A DNA stretch of 64,000 nt from UBA5314 sp039679855 (GCA_039679855.1 JBDKUE010000122.1:5254-69253), one strand, 5' to 3'. Counted from the first letter of the stretch, positions 25,798-35,502 are shown. Numbers and translations: made by a program. Notes: generated by a model not told the origin, from the letters alone.

Positions 25798-26259
25798 ATG
25801 GCTGTATATCAGGTGCTGACCGTGCCGGACGAAAGTCTGCGCGCCAAGGCCCTGCCGGTGAACAAGATAAATGCCGGCGTTCTGAGGGTTTTAGACAATA
25901 TGACCGACACCATGTATGCCTTTGACGGGGTGGGTCTGGCTGCGCCCCAGATAGGCGTTTCCCGCCGCATGATTGTTGTTGATCCGGGGGACAATTTGTT
26001 TGAACTGATCAATCCGGAGATTACCTTGCGTGAGGGTGAAAAGATGGACAGCGAAGGCTGTTTGAGCGTTCCAAAGGTGCGTGGTACGGTTCCACGGGCG
26101 CAGCGCATAATTGTGCGCGGTTTGAACCGTCAGGGGGAAGAGGTTGAAATAGAGGCTACCGACTTGCTGGCCCGGGTTTTTCAACATGAGATCGACCACC
26201 TGGATGGTATTCTCTTTACTGATAAAGCAACCCAGATTAGAAAGAGACAGGATTATTAA
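25798..26259 (+). CDS. def: Peptide deformylase
   Basis: Removes the formyl group from nascent proteins with a metal centre. 153 residues; all three family motifs are present: GVGLAAPQIG, EGCLSVP and QHEIDHLDG. The start is ATG 25798, 6 bases after AAGGAGG; ATG 25792 touches that site. It is immediately followed by fmt, so N-formylation and deformylation genes are co-expressed. Confidence 0.96.
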   Translation: MAVYQVLTVPDESLRAKALPVNKINAGVLRVLDNMTDTMYAFDGVGLAAPQIGVSRRMIVVDPGDNLFELINPEITLREGEKMDSEGCLSVPKVRGTVPRAQRIIVRGLNRQGEEVEIEATDLLARVFQHEIDHLDGILFTDKATQIRKRQDY

Positions 26260-26271
26260 AAGGTATTGTCA

Positions 26272-27219
26272 ATGAAGAATGAAGCTTTAAAAATTTTATT
26301 CATGGGAACTTCGCTGTTCGCCGTACCATCATTGGAGGCACTGGCCGGCCCGCCCCACCACCTGGTCGGGGTGGTGAGTCAACCCGACCGCCCCCGGGGG
26401 CGGGGTCGCCGCTTGCAGCCCACTCCAGTAAAAGAGGCGGCCTTGCGTTATGGCATTCCGGTGCTGCAATTCGACCGCATCAGGGATGAATTGGCGGTGC
26501 AGGGGATTAAGGAACTGGGTCCTGACCTGATTGTAGTCGTTTCCTACGGCCAAATACTTCCACCTGACTTGCTTAAGGTACCGAAATGGGGCTGTGTAAA
26601 TGTGCACGCCTCTCTGCTTCCTCATTATCGGGGGGCAGCTCCCATCCAGCGGGCTATAATGGACGGTCTTACCGTAACCGGAGTAAGCACCATGCTCATG
26701 GATGTTGGAATGGATACTGGGGATATACTGCTGCAAGAGGAAGTGCCGATACCGGATGAAATTGATCATGGCGGTCTGGAAACGCGGCTGGCTCAAGTGG
26801 GGGCGGGGCTCCTTACCAAGACCGTGGCCGGTATGTCAACCGGAAGCATCAAGCCCGTACCCCAAGAACATGATAAGGCTTCCTATGCCGCCATGATAAG
26901 CAGGGAGGATGAACTGATTTCCTGGAACTCGTCGGCCCGGGAAATACACAACCGCATTCGAGCCTTAAGCCCTTTTCCCGGGGCTTATACCATGTTTCAG
27001 GGTGAGAGGCTCAAACTTTACCGCAGCCGGGTCTTTAAAGAATTAGGTCAGGGGCCGGAAGGAGTTTTTCTCTTTGCCACTAACGATGGGCTGGTTTTTC
27101 AAACCAGGCAGGGGGCTTTAGAGATTCTAGAGGTTCAGAAAGCGGGCAAAAAGCGCATGGCCGCCCGCGAGTTCATAAAGGGGTATCCCCTGGCTCAGGG
27201 AAGCCGTCTTAGCGGTTAG
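26272..27219 (+). CDS. fmt: Methionyl-tRNA formyltransferase
   Basis: Formylates initiator Met-tRNA with 10-formyl-tetrahydrofolate. 315 residues from ATG 26272 (AAAAGG 8-9 bases upstream). Signature VNVHASLLPHYRGAAPIQRAI (split as VNVHASLLPHYRG / AAPIQRAI) contains the catalytic His, with the essential D in MDVGMDTGDI. The C-terminal OB domain is present. The operon continues into DUF116. Confidence 0.96.
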   Translation: MKNEALKILFMGTSLFAVPSLEALAGPPHHLVGVVSQPDRPRGRGRRLQPTPVKEAALRYGIPVLQFDRIRDELAVQGIKELGPDLIVVVSYGQILPPDLLKVPKWGCVNVHASLLPHYRGAAPIQRAIMDGLTVTGVSTMLMDVGMDTGDILLQEEVPIPDEIDHGGLETRLAQVGAGLLTKTVAGMSTGSIKPVPQEHDKASYAAMISREDELISWNSSAREIHNRIRALSPFPGAYTMFQGERLKLYRSRVFKELGQGPEGVFLFATNDGLVFQTRQGALEILEVQKAGKKRMAAREFIKGYPLAQGSRLSG

Positions 27220-27229
27220 GGGGAGGAAT

Positions 27230-27982
27230 ATGGTCATTCATAAACGCCTGTATGTAGGCCTTCTGGGCGGAAGCATGCTGGTTGCCGTAGCCCTGGCCGT
27301 AATGATCTGGTACCTTATCAGCAACCGCCAGTTGATCATAAATCAGGTTTTATTGAGCATCATTCTGGGTGTACTGGGTGCCCTGGTGTTGCTTTTATCC
27401 ATAGGTATACTGGCTCTGGTTATAATGATCGCCCGTTCCAAAAGTATACCTTCCCTGGAGCATGTCAGCCAGCTGGCCAACGAAATTCTTTTTCCTCTAA
27501 CTCTCATTACCGGCAAGGTGTTGGGGTTTAAAAAAGAGAATATATTGCGTTCTTTTATTGAAGTGAACAATTATCTGGTCAATGTTAAAAAACCGTTTGT
27601 ACCCCAAAACCAGATAATGATCCTGATTCCCCATTGTTTACAGAATTCGGAGTGTCAGCACAAGATAACGGTTGACGTAAGTAATTGTAAGGGCTGCGGC
27701 AAATGCAAGGTCAGTGAACTAAAGAAGTTCGCGGAAGAAAACCGGGCGATTATAAAAGTGGCGACTGGAGGGACTCTGGCCCGCAAGTACATAAAGGATG
27801 TGAATCCCCGGGGCATTATTGCGGTAGCCTGTGAACGCGATCTGTCATCAGGCATACAGGACAGCGGCCTAATACCGGTAATCGGTGTTTTAAACTGCCG
27901 ACCCAACGGCCCCTGTGTAGATACCGACGTCAGTGTGGAAGATGTAGAGAAGGCTTTTAATACTATGTGTAAGGGGGGTTAA
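27230..27982 (+). CDS. DUF116 membrane protein
   Basis: A 250-residue DUF116 family protein with two N-terminal membrane segments (about 8-28 and 38-66) and a cytoplasmic cysteine-rich domain. Cysteines are in PHCLQNSECQ, CKGCGKCK (ferredoxin-like), VACERD and LNCRPNGPC. This pattern suggests metal or iron-sulfur binding, but no function is established. Its place between fmt and a zinc peptidase is conserved in many Clostridia. Confidence 0.88.
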   Translation: MVIHKRLYVGLLGGSMLVAVALAVMIWYLISNRQLIINQVLLSIILGVLGALVLLLSIGILALVIMIARSKSIPSLEHVSQLANEILFPLTLITGKVLGFKKENILRSFIEVNNYLVNVKKPFVPQNQIMILIPHCLQNSECQHKITVDVSNCKGCGKCKVSELKKFAEENRAIIKVATGGTLARKYIKDVNPRGIIAVACERDLSSGIQDSGLIPVIGVLNCRPNGPCVDTDVSVEDVEKAFNTMCKGG

Positions 27983-27985
27983 CTT

Positions 27986-28663
27986 GTGTTTGGATACCTA
28001 ATTTTTATGCTGCCGGCATTAATTCTGTCGATTTTTGCCCAGACCCGCGTATCTTCTGTGTTTAACCGTTATTCCCGGGTGCGCAATGCCCGGGGCTACA
28101 CCGGGGCCCAGGCGGCCGGCGTTTTACTAAACAGGAACGGGTTGAGTCAGGTTCGCATCGAACCCATTGGCGGCAGTCTGTCCGATTTATATGACCCCCG
28201 GTCGCGAACCCTTAAGCTGTCGGAAACCGTATACGGGAGCGCCTCCATCGCGGCGATTGGAGTGGCGGCGCATGAAGTCGGCCACGCCATTCAACACAAC
28301 CAGCGTTATGGCCCGTTGGAATTCAGACATGCCATGGTGCCGGTGACTAATTTGGCATCCGGGGCTTCCTGGTTTGTGATCATAATAGGGTTCTTGCTGC
28401 AGTGGACCAACATGATATTATTGGGCATTATCCTATTTTCAGTAGTTGTTTTGTTTCACCTGGTTACCTTGCCGGTGGAGTTCAATGCTTCGCGTAGAGC
28501 GGTTGTTCAACTGAGTGAAGCCGGTCTGATAAGCGCCGATGAGGCTCCCCAGGTCAAAAAGGTGCTCAGTGCTGCCGCCCTGACCTATGTTGCGGCAACC
28601 CTATCGTCGGTAATGACCCTTCTCTATTACGTCATGATGTTTGCTGGAGGGAGCGATGACTGA
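27986..28663 (+). CDS. Membrane zinc metallopeptidase (Zn_peptidase_2/YugP family)
   Basis: A 225-residue integral membrane protein with a HEVGHAIQH zinc motif, an N-terminal membrane segment and further hydrophobic segments after the active site (about 120-160 and at the C-terminus). The GTG start follows AAGGGGGG. It overlaps rsmB by 8 bases. Family members (B. subtilis YugP) have unknown substrates; a role in membrane protein quality control is plausible but unproven. Confidence 0.88.
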   Translation: MFGYLIFMLPALILSIFAQTRVSSVFNRYSRVRNARGYTGAQAAGVLLNRNGLSQVRIEPIGGSLSDLYDPRSRTLKLSETVYGSASIAAIGVAAHEVGHAIQHNQRYGPLEFRHAMVPVTNLASGASWFVIIIGFLLQWTNMILLGIILFSVVVLFHLVTLPVEFNASRRAVVQLSEAGLISADEAPQVKKVLSAAALTYVAATLSSVMTLLYYVMMFAGGSDD

Positions 28664-30053
28664 GAAGCAAGAGAAGTATAACCGGCGTGGCAAGTCCGAA
28701 GTATATGAATCAGTAAGGGAGTGCGCAGCTGATCTTGTATATAGAGTCCTGGAAAAAGGGGCCTATGCCAACCTGCTGCTGGAAAAACAGATTGCCCGCA
28801 GCACTTTCAGTGGTGAAGATCGCCGGCTCCTGACTGAAATAGTCAATGGAACAGTTCGTATGGTAAAGCACCTTGATGAGGTGCTTAATCTTTTCCTTAA
28901 AGGTGATGTCTCTTCTCAGAACCGGTGGCTCCGATCCGTGCTGCGGATATCGGCCTACCAGATCCTGTTCATGGATCGGGTGCCGGAATATGCCGTAGTC
29001 AATGATGCGGTAAACATAGTTGCGAACCGAGCCGGAAAGGGTTTGGGAAGGGTAGCCAACGGTGTTCTGCGCAACCTGTTGCGCCAGCGTGGTGATCTAA
29101 CCCGGCCCGGTGAACAAGATGGCTGCCTGGCCGCCTATTACTCGCATCCCGAATGGATGGTGGACCAATTTATCGATCAGTATGGATTGGATCAGACCCG
29201 GACAATGTTGACTTTTGATAATTTACCTCCGGCCCAAACTATCCGGGTAAACCGGCTGTACTGCACCCCTCACCAACTGGCCGCTGATCTGGCTGCTGAA
29301 GGAATTGATGCGCAAATTAGCGCCAACTGGCCGGGAGCTTTGCGGGTTACGGCTCCTAAAAGGCCTTTGAGCGAAAGCCGGGCCTTTAAATCGGGCCGGT
29401 TTTATTTACAAAGCGAGGCGGCTATGCTGGCCGGTATAATTCTCAACCCGGCGCCCGGGGAGACGGTGTATGATTTATGCTGTGGAGTGGGCGGGAAAAG
29501 CACTCATCTGGCTGAAATTATGGACAATAAGGGGCGCATTGTGGCCTTTGATATCTATGGACACAAAATTAAGCTCTTGATGGACAATTGCCGGCGTCTG
29601 GGGATAGAGATAGTTGAGGCCCATGAAGCTGATGTGACCGGCCTTTCGCCTCAGTTGGCTCCGGGTTCGTCGGTGCTGCTGGATGCCCCCTGCTCGGGGC
29701 TGGGGGTTCTGGCCCGGCGGTCTGATTCGAGATGGAAGAAAAGCCTGAAGGATTTACAGGAAATGCCCGGATTGCAGTCTCTGATGCTGGCGCAGGTAGC
29801 CCGCCTGGTCCAGAAGGGGGGGCGCCTGCTATACTCTACCTGCACCGTCAACCGGGGGGAAAACGAGGAGGTCGTCAAAGACTTCCTGAAGTCGCATCCT
29901 CATTTCCAGCTTCAGGGCTTTGACCGGGAGTTGGAGCTTTTTCCCCTGGACCCGCCTGACCGGCAGGCCTGCGGTTCGGGAATGTTTACCCTTTTGCCCG
30001 GAAAATATGATACCGACGGGATGTTCTTTGCATTGATGAAGAGAGAGGATTAG
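28656..30053 (+). CDS. rsmB: 16S rRNA m5C967 methyltransferase RsmB
   Basis: SAM-dependent rRNA cytosine-5 methyltransferase, 465 residues. The N-terminal NusB-like domain (about 20-160) is followed by a Rossmann methyltransferase with YDLCCGVGGKSTHLAE, LLDAPCSGLGVLARR (motif IV Cys) and LLYSTCTVNRGENE (catalytic Cys, motif VI). ATG 28656 overlaps the peptidase stop, with GGAGGG just upstream. It is followed by rlmN three bases later. Confidence 0.95.
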   Translation: MTEKQEKYNRRGKSEVYESVRECAADLVYRVLEKGAYANLLLEKQIARSTFSGEDRRLLTEIVNGTVRMVKHLDEVLNLFLKGDVSSQNRWLRSVLRISAYQILFMDRVPEYAVVNDAVNIVANRAGKGLGRVANGVLRNLLRQRGDLTRPGEQDGCLAAYYSHPEWMVDQFIDQYGLDQTRTMLTFDNLPPAQTIRVNRLYCTPHQLAADLAAEGIDAQISANWPGALRVTAPKRPLSESRAFKSGRFYLQSEAAMLAGIILNPAPGETVYDLCCGVGGKSTHLAEIMDNKGRIVAFDIYGHKIKLLMDNCRRLGIEIVEAHEADVTGLSPQLAPGSSVLLDAPCSGLGVLARRSDSRWKKSLKDLQEMPGLQSLMLAQVARLVQKGGRLLYSTCTVNRGENEEVVKDFLKSHPHFQLQGFDRELELFPLDPPDRQACGSGMFTLLPGKYDTDGMFFALMKRED

Positions 30054-30056
30054 GAT

Positions 30057-31115
30057 ATGGATAAAACTGAGCTTCTGGGACTTGACATCCCCGAACTCGA
30101 ACAATACCTTCAGACATTGGGGGAGCCGGCTTTCCGGGGGCGGCAGATATACCAGTGGATATACCGTAAGAATGTAACTTCGTTTTATGATATGAGCGAC
30201 TTGCCCCGGGAGTTGAGGGTGCGGCTCGATTCCAACGCCCGGGTATCGGTGCCTCGCTTTATAAAGCAGCGGGTTTCCAACGACGGAACGCGCAAATTTC
30301 TCCTGGAGTTGAACGATAAAAAGCGCATTGAGAGCGTAGCCATTCCCCAGGGGGATCCGCGCTCCGATAAATATACCCTGTGTGTATCCACCCAGGTGGG
30401 CTGCCCCATGGCCTGCGCCTTTTGCGCAACCGGAAAGGGAGGGTTTCAGCGCCATTTACAGGCCTATGAAATTGCCGGACAGGTGTTAAGCGCCAACCGC
30501 GAATTGGCCGAACGTTTAAAGAGCCATGAAACACAAAAGGTAGGCAATGTCGTGTATATGGGAATGGGCGAACCTATGCTAAATTATGATCAAGTGATAA
30601 AATCAGTATATGTGCTTAATAATACCCAGGGAATAAATATCGGCCAAAGGCATATTACGATTTCAACAGCCGGCGAAGCGGAGGGAATTGAGCGTTTGGG
30701 GCGGGAAAAGCTTCAGATAACCCTGGCCGTTTCGCTGCATGCCTGTGATGACGAATTGCGCAGCCGGTTGATGCCGATAAATCGTAAATACCCATTGAAG
30801 CGTCTGATAAAGGCGGTCGAGTCGTTCATCGCCATAACCGGCCGAAGGGTTACTTTTGAATACGTGCTGTTGGCAGGGGTCAATGACCGGCGCGAGGATG
30901 TCCAGAACATGATAAAGCTCCTAAAACCGCTGCTGGCCAATGTCAATCTGATTCCCTATAATGAGGTTGACGGATTGCCCTTCTTGAAACCGGGCAATGA
31001 TGTAGTATACCGGTTCTTGAGAATGCTTGAACAGGGAGGACTTGCCGCAACGGTTCGCCAGGAAATGGGTGCCGATATCGAAGCGGCCTGCGGGCAGCTC
31101 AAGGCCAGTACATGA
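30057..31115 (+). CDS. rlmN: 23S rRNA/tRNA adenine-C2 methyltransferase RlmN
   Basis: Radical SAM enzyme methylating A2503 of 23S rRNA and A37 of some tRNAs. 352 residues. The CxxxCxxC cluster is CPMACAFC; GMGEPMLNYDQ and ISTAGEAEGI follow. The catalytic cysteines are expected near residue 118 and the C-terminal AACGQL (about 346), which is present. It forms an rRNA-modification pair with rsmB. Confidence 0.97.
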   Translation: MDKTELLGLDIPELEQYLQTLGEPAFRGRQIYQWIYRKNVTSFYDMSDLPRELRVRLDSNARVSVPRFIKQRVSNDGTRKFLLELNDKKRIESVAIPQGDPRSDKYTLCVSTQVGCPMACAFCATGKGGFQRHLQAYEIAGQVLSANRELAERLKSHETQKVGNVVYMGMGEPMLNYDQVIKSVYVLNNTQGINIGQRHITISTAGEAEGIERLGREKLQITLAVSLHACDDELRSRLMPINRKYPLKRLIKAVESFIAITGRRVTFEYVLLAGVNDRREDVQNMIKLLKPLLANVNLIPYNEVDGLPFLKPGNDVVYRFLRMLEQGGLAATVRQEMGADIEAACGQLKAST

Positions 31116-31159
31116 AACAGGTTAATATGAGGGCTTATATAGAATCGAGGAGTTAAAAT

Positions 31160-31879
31160 ATGAAGGTAGCAGCGCTAAGCGACCAGGGGCTGGTTAGAAG
31201 CAACAATGAAGACAGCTATCTGGTAGATTTAAACCATGGCCTTCTCGTTGTCTGTGACGGAATGGGGGGTCATAATGGCGGAGAAGTGGCCTCAGCCATA
31301 GCTGTTGAAACCATCAATCAGATGTTTGTAGAAAGCAGCGAGGAACTGCCGGGCAGGCTGGTATTGGCCCTGGAAAAGGCCAATAGTGTTATTTTGAGCT
31401 CCGCCCAGCAGGATCCCGCTTTGCATGGGATGGGGACCACCGCCACCCTGGCGGCTTTTGAAGACGGGCTCATGCATGTAGCTCATATAGGAGACAGCAG
31501 CCTGTATATGGTTCAAGACGGAAAACTTCGCAAAATAACCAGAGATCATACCCTGGCCCAGCAGCTTCTTATGGAGGGAAGGCTGAAGCCGGAAGACATG
31601 CGCTCCAATCCCTATAACCATATCCTCACCCGGGCTCTGGGTGTGGAAGAGAATGTGAACATAGATAGGTACCAGGAAAAGGTGCACCCAGGCGATTTGA
31701 TTCTCCTTTGCAGTGACGGTCTCAGCGACAAGGTCAGCGAGGGCGAAATGCAGGAGGTTTTGCATGAAACTTCTAGCAGCCTGGAGCAGGCCGCCCAGGG
31801 GCTTTTGGAAAGGGCTCTGAAGTACGGCGGCAGCGACAATATCACGATTATATTATCGCGCATCGAAGTGGGAGGTTAG
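31160..31879 (+). CDS. stp: PP2C-type serine/threonine phosphatase (Stp/PrpC)
   Basis: A 239-residue PPM phosphatase that opposes the adjacent kinase. Metal-binding motifs: SNNEDSYLVD, VCDGMGGHNGGEVAS, HIGDSSLY and LLCSDGLSD, with C-terminal GGSDNITII. GAGGAG precedes the ATG. The kinase starts 4 bases after its stop, the standard stp-prkC pair linked to cell-wall sensing and spore germination in Firmicutes. Confidence 0.96.
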   Translation: MKVAALSDQGLVRSNNEDSYLVDLNHGLLVVCDGMGGHNGGEVASAIAVETINQMFVESSEELPGRLVLALEKANSVILSSAQQDPALHGMGTTATLAAFEDGLMHVAHIGDSSLYMVQDGKLRKITRDHTLAQQLLMEGRLKPEDMRSNPYNHILTRALGVEENVNIDRYQEKVHPGDLILLCSDGLSDKVSEGEMQEVLHETSSSLEQAAQGLLERALKYGGSDNITIILSRIEVGG

Positions 31880-31883
31880 AACT

Positions 31884-33686
31884 TTGATAGGTGCAGGTAC
31901 AGTGTTAAGTGGTCGTTACGAGATCATCGAACTGGTCAGTGAAGGTGGCATGGCTATGGTATACAAGGCCCGGTGCCGCATATTGGACAGGATAGTAGCG
32001 GTCAAAATACTGAAGGACGAGTATTCCAGCGATCTCAACTTTGTGCAGAAATTTAAAACTGAAGGCCTGGCCGCTGCGCAGCTTTCTCACCCCAATATCG
32101 TAAATATTTATGATGTCGGACAGGAGGAAGATATCTACTATATAGTCATGGAATTCATAGAAGGTGAGACGCTAAAGGAGTACATCCTTAGAGAGGCGCC
32201 TTTGCCCGTTAATCAGGCCATTACCATTGCCACCATGATCTGCGACGGCTTGCAGCATGCCCACGAAAAAGGCATCATACACCGTGATATCAAGCCGCAT
32301 AACATCATAATAACCGAAACTGGAATAGTAAAGGTGGCAGATTTCGGCATAGCCAAAGCCATCAGTAAAAAGACCATAACCTACGGCGGCAACATCGTAG
32401 GCTCGGTCCATTACATCGCGCCGGAACAGGCCCGTGGAGAGCCGGTTACCCGGACCACGGATATTTATTCCCTGGGCTGCGTAATCTATGAAATGCTGAC
32501 TGGGAAAATGCCCTTTGATGCGGAGAGCCCAATTACAGTGGCTTTGAAGCATATTCACGACGATCCGGTTCCTCCGCGTTCATTCAACAGCGAGATCCCC
32601 AAGGCTTTGGAAGCGGTTATCTTAAGGGCCATGGCCAAGAATCCGGTTCAGCGTTTTGCCAGTGCTCAGGATTTGCGCAATGCCCTGCTTCCCTACTGCC
32701 GATCGGTGGCGGCCGATTTCGGAAACGAGGGCTATCGTTCGGGAACACCCCGCAAGACCCTGGGCAAGAGGCGCTTGAAAAAGAGCACCTGGATTGTTAT
32801 CGGCATAGCCTTGCTGGCCCTGGTGAGCGGCTTCTTTATGAGTTCAACCCTGTTCGGAAAAGAGGTTGAGGTTCCCGATGTAGTCAGTTTAAAGGTAACC
32901 GAAGCCAATCAAAAGCTTACCGATTTAAAACTCAAGGTGACGGTAGTAAAGGCCAGCAGCGACCAACCGGCGGACACGGTTATAGCCCAAAAGCCTCCCA
33001 AGGGCCAGAAAGTTAAGGAAGGGCGCGAAATTGAGATTACGGTAAGTACCGGTGCCGAACAGGCAACCGTTCCTCAGGTGGTGGCTAAAACGGGCAGCGA
33101 AGCCGAACTGGAAATAAGGGGAGCCGGTTTTGTTCCTAAAAGCCAGGAGCAGTATGATGATAAATGGCCGGAGAATACGGTTATATCTCAGAAACCGAAC
33201 GGAAATACCCAGGCTGCCAAGGGAAGTACGGTTACCATCCTGGTAAGCAAGGGCAAATCGCCGGGCAAAGTAAAGATGCCCAATCTGCTGGGTATGACCC
33301 TGGAACAGGCCACCAAGTTAATTCAGGATAATGATCTGGTTATAGGCACAACCACTCGTGAACCCAGCAGCGAATACTATATCAACCAGGTATGTAAACA
33401 GAGTGTTGCCGCCGGCACCATGGTGGACCAAAAGAGCACGGTCAATATTTCCCTCTCCACCGGACCTGGCCCGGTGGCTCAGAGCCGGCAGTATACCTAT
33501 ACCCTGCCAACGACTGAAGCATTTTATCAGGTTGTCATACGGGTTACCGACACTCAGGGAACCAGGGATGTTTACAACCAGCCCCACCGGGGAGGAGACA
33601 CGGTGGTGACAGCTATTAACTATTTCGGGGCCGCCAAAGTGGAAGTATTCCTCAACGGCAAGTCGGTCAAGAAAGACAGCTTCTAA
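31884..33686 (+). CDS. prkC: PASTA-domain serine/threonine kinase PrkC
   Basis: Membrane Hanks-type kinase, 600 residues from TTG 31884 (GGGAGG 8 bases upstream). Kinase domain about 10-270: VAVKILKDE lysine, HRDIKPHN loop, DFGIAKA, APEQARG. Basic juxtamembrane stretch, one membrane segment (about 300-323), then three PASTA repeats (about 328-393, 394-462, 463-528) that bind muropeptides. A further tail of about 70 residues (530-600; YTYTLP.. to FLNGKSVKKDSF) is not PASTA and resembles a small extracellular beta domain. Confidence 0.95.
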   Translation: MIGAGTVLSGRYEIIELVSEGGMAMVYKARCRILDRIVAVKILKDEYSSDLNFVQKFKTEGLAAAQLSHPNIVNIYDVGQEEDIYYIVMEFIEGETLKEYILREAPLPVNQAITIATMICDGLQHAHEKGIIHRDIKPHNIIITETGIVKVADFGIAKAISKKTITYGGNIVGSVHYIAPEQARGEPVTRTTDIYSLGCVIYEMLTGKMPFDAESPITVALKHIHDDPVPPRSFNSEIPKALEAVILRAMAKNPVQRFASAQDLRNALLPYCRSVAADFGNEGYRSGTPRKTLGKRRLKKSTWIVIGIALLALVSGFFMSSTLFGKEVEVPDVVSLKVTEANQKLTDLKLKVTVVKASSDQPADTVIAQKPPKGQKVKEGREIEITVSTGAEQATVPQVVAKTGSEAELEIRGAGFVPKSQEQYDDKWPENTVISQKPNGNTQAAKGSTVTILVSKGKSPGKVKMPNLLGMTLEQATKLIQDNDLVIGTTTREPSSEYYINQVCKQSVAAGTMVDQKSTVNISLSTGPGPVAQSRQYTYTLPTTEAFYQVVIRVTDTQGTRDVYNQPHRGGDTVVTAINYFGAAKVEVFLNGKSVKKDSF

Positions 33687-33693
33687 GTTAGTT

Positions 33694-33713
33694 CCCCCCA
33701 CCCGCGTGGGGGG
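33694..33713 (+). terminator. GC hairpin between prkC and rsgA
   Basis: CCCCCCA (33694-33700), loop CCCGCG, TGGGGGG (33707-33713). No T run follows, so it may attenuate or protect mRNA rather than fully terminate; rsgA starts 45 bases later. Confidence 0.5.
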
Positions 33714-33758
33714 CGAAACCGGCTTTGGTACGATTAAACGGGTAGTTGGAGGGAAGCC

Positions 33759-34643
33759 ATGCCACAAGCAAGAGTAGAAGGGCTGGTACTTAAAAAATAC
33801 AGCGGCTTCTACTATGTTCAGGATCAAGACAAAAACCTGTATCAGTGCCGTCTGCGCGGTAAGATTAAGGATCTGGTTACTACCGGCGACCGGGTGATGA
33901 TTAGCCCCCTGGAGTCAGGAAGCGGGATACTGGAAACAGTTCTGCCCCGCCGCAGCGAACTCTATCGGCCCCGAATTGCCAATGTCACTCTGGTCCTTAT
34001 TGTTTTGGCCTGCAATCTGCCGGCACCCAGCACCGTGCTCCTGGACCGGCTATTGATTTTGACCATGCACAAGGGTTTGCGGCCCTGCCTAATCTTGAAT
34101 AAGAGCGATCTGGAACCGGATAACAACGCCCAGCTCATTACCGACCATTATCCCCGGGCTGGCTTTACGGTAATTAAAACTTCGGCCCTGGATTGCACCG
34201 GAGTGGACCTTTTGAAAGAGCAGATTCAGGATGAAATCGCGGTATTTGCCGGACCTTCGGGCACCGGCAAATCGAGTCTTTTAAACCAGCTGGTGGGGGG
34301 GGGATACGCCGCCACCGGGGAACTGAGCGACAAGATAGGGCGGGGCAAACACACCACCCGCCATGTTGAACTCTTCCCGCTGCCCAGCGGGGGCTGGCTG
34401 GCTGATACTCCCGGATTTAGCATGCTGGATCTGCCGGATATAAGCAGCAGGGAACTGGGAAAACTCTATCCCGATTTTGAGGACCTTTCACGGGATTGCC
34501 GATTTTCCAACTGCCTGCATGCCAGGGAAGCGGACTGCGCGGTGCGTGAAGCCGTGGCTGCCGGACAAATCCCGGATTTTAGATACAACAATTATTTAAA
34601 CCTGCTGGCTGAAGTGATGGAAAAGGAGAGGTGTTATAAATGA
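33759..34643 (+). CDS. rsgA: Ribosome small subunit GTPase RsgA
   Basis: Circularly permuted GTPase acting in late 30S maturation, 294 residues. OB-fold N-terminus, then G4 NKSDLE before G1 GPSGTGKSSLL, G3 DTPGFSML, and a C-terminal zinc site CRFSNCLHAREADC. TGGAGGG precedes the ATG. It overlaps rpe by four bases. The prkC-rsgA-rpe order is conserved in Firmicutes. Confidence 0.97.
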   Translation: MPQARVEGLVLKKYSGFYYVQDQDKNLYQCRLRGKIKDLVTTGDRVMISPLESGSGILETVLPRRSELYRPRIANVTLVLIVLACNLPAPSTVLLDRLLILTMHKGLRPCLILNKSDLEPDNNAQLITDHYPRAGFTVIKTSALDCTGVDLLKEQIQDEIAVFAGPSGTGKSSLLNQLVGGGYAATGELSDKIGRGKHTTRHVELFPLPSGGWLADTPGFSMLDLPDISSRELGKLYPDFEDLSRDCRFSNCLHAREADCAVREAVAAGQIPDFRYNNYLNLLAEVMEKERCYK

Positions 34644-35293
34644 TCCTGGTTGCGCCTTCAATCCTGGCAGCCGATTTTTCAAGACTGGGGAAGGATATTG
34701 CTACAGTGGAACAGGCGGGGGCGGATTGGCTCCATGTTGATGTGATGGACGGGCATTTTGTTCCCAATATCACCATCGGCCCCCAGATGGTAGCCGACAT
34801 CAGGCCGGCAACCGGCCTCTTTCTTGATGTTCATCTCATGATCGAACGTCCGGAGCAATTTATTCCCGCTTTTGCTGAAGCAGGAGCGGACTTGATAAGT
34901 GTGCACCAGGAAGCCTGCCGCCATCTGCACCGGGTGATTCACTTAATAAAGGAACAGGGTAAAAAAGCGGGTGTGGCTCTAAATCCCAGCACTCCATTGA
35001 GCGGCCTGGAATACATATTAAAAGATGTGGACCTGGTTTTAATAATGAGCGTCAATCCGGGTTTTGGCGGACAGCAGTTTATACCCGAGATGATTCCCAA
35101 AATAAGGCGCTTGCGAGAAATGATGAAAGAATGCGATTCAAAGGCCTGGTTGCAGGTCGACGGGGGAGTAAACCAGAGCAACGCTTTGGACATTGTAAAG
35201 GCCGGGGCCGACGTGTTGGTGGCCGGCTCCTACGTGTTCAAATCGGAACACCCTCCGGAGGCGGTGCGCTACCTTAAATCTCTGGCCCCTTGA
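34640..35293 (+). CDS. rpe: Ribulose-phosphate 3-epimerase
   Basis: Interconverts ribulose-5-P and xylulose-5-P in the pentose phosphate pathway, feeding ribulose-5-P toward the riboflavin genes that follow. 217 residues, TIM barrel. SILAADFSRLG, HVDVMDGHFVPN, VHLMIERPE, VNPGFGGQ and VDGGVNQ carry the metal and catalytic residues. The start overlaps rsgA (ATGA). Confidence 0.97.
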   Translation: MILVAPSILAADFSRLGKDIATVEQAGADWLHVDVMDGHFVPNITIGPQMVADIRPATGLFLDVHLMIERPEQFIPAFAEAGADLISVHQEACRHLHRVIHLIKEQGKKAGVALNPSTPLSGLEYILKDVDLVLIMSVNPGFGGQQFIPEMIPKIRRLREMMKECDSKAWLQVDGGVNQSNALDIVKAGADVLVAGSYVFKSEHPPEAVRYLKSLAP

Positions 35294-35343
35294 CCGGCGC
35301 CTTTACTCGTGATACCATAAATGCAAACTTGATAGAAAAAACA

Positions 35344-35458
35344 GCTTTCTTCGGGGATGGGTGAAATTCCCTATCGGCGGTTACAGCCCGCGAGCCGCAA
35401 GGCAGGATCCGGTGGAACTCCGGGGCCGACAGTATAGTCTGGATGGGAGAAGAAGGTC
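35344..35458 (+). promoter_or_regulatory. FMN riboswitch (RFN element)
   Basis: Classic RFN consensus blocks are visible: TCTTCGGGGATGGGTGAAAT, then TCCCTATCGGCGGT, AGCCCGCGAGC, GGATCCGGTG, GGGGCCGACAGT and TAGTCTGGATGGGAGAAGAA. P1 pairs TTTCTTC with GAGAAGAA. FMN binding should favour the terminator at 35503 and shut off the rib operon. Confidence 0.96.
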
Positions 35459-35502
35459 TATTCTGGCATGCATTGTTGCAGGCCTGAGTGGCTATGCCCC
35501 AT

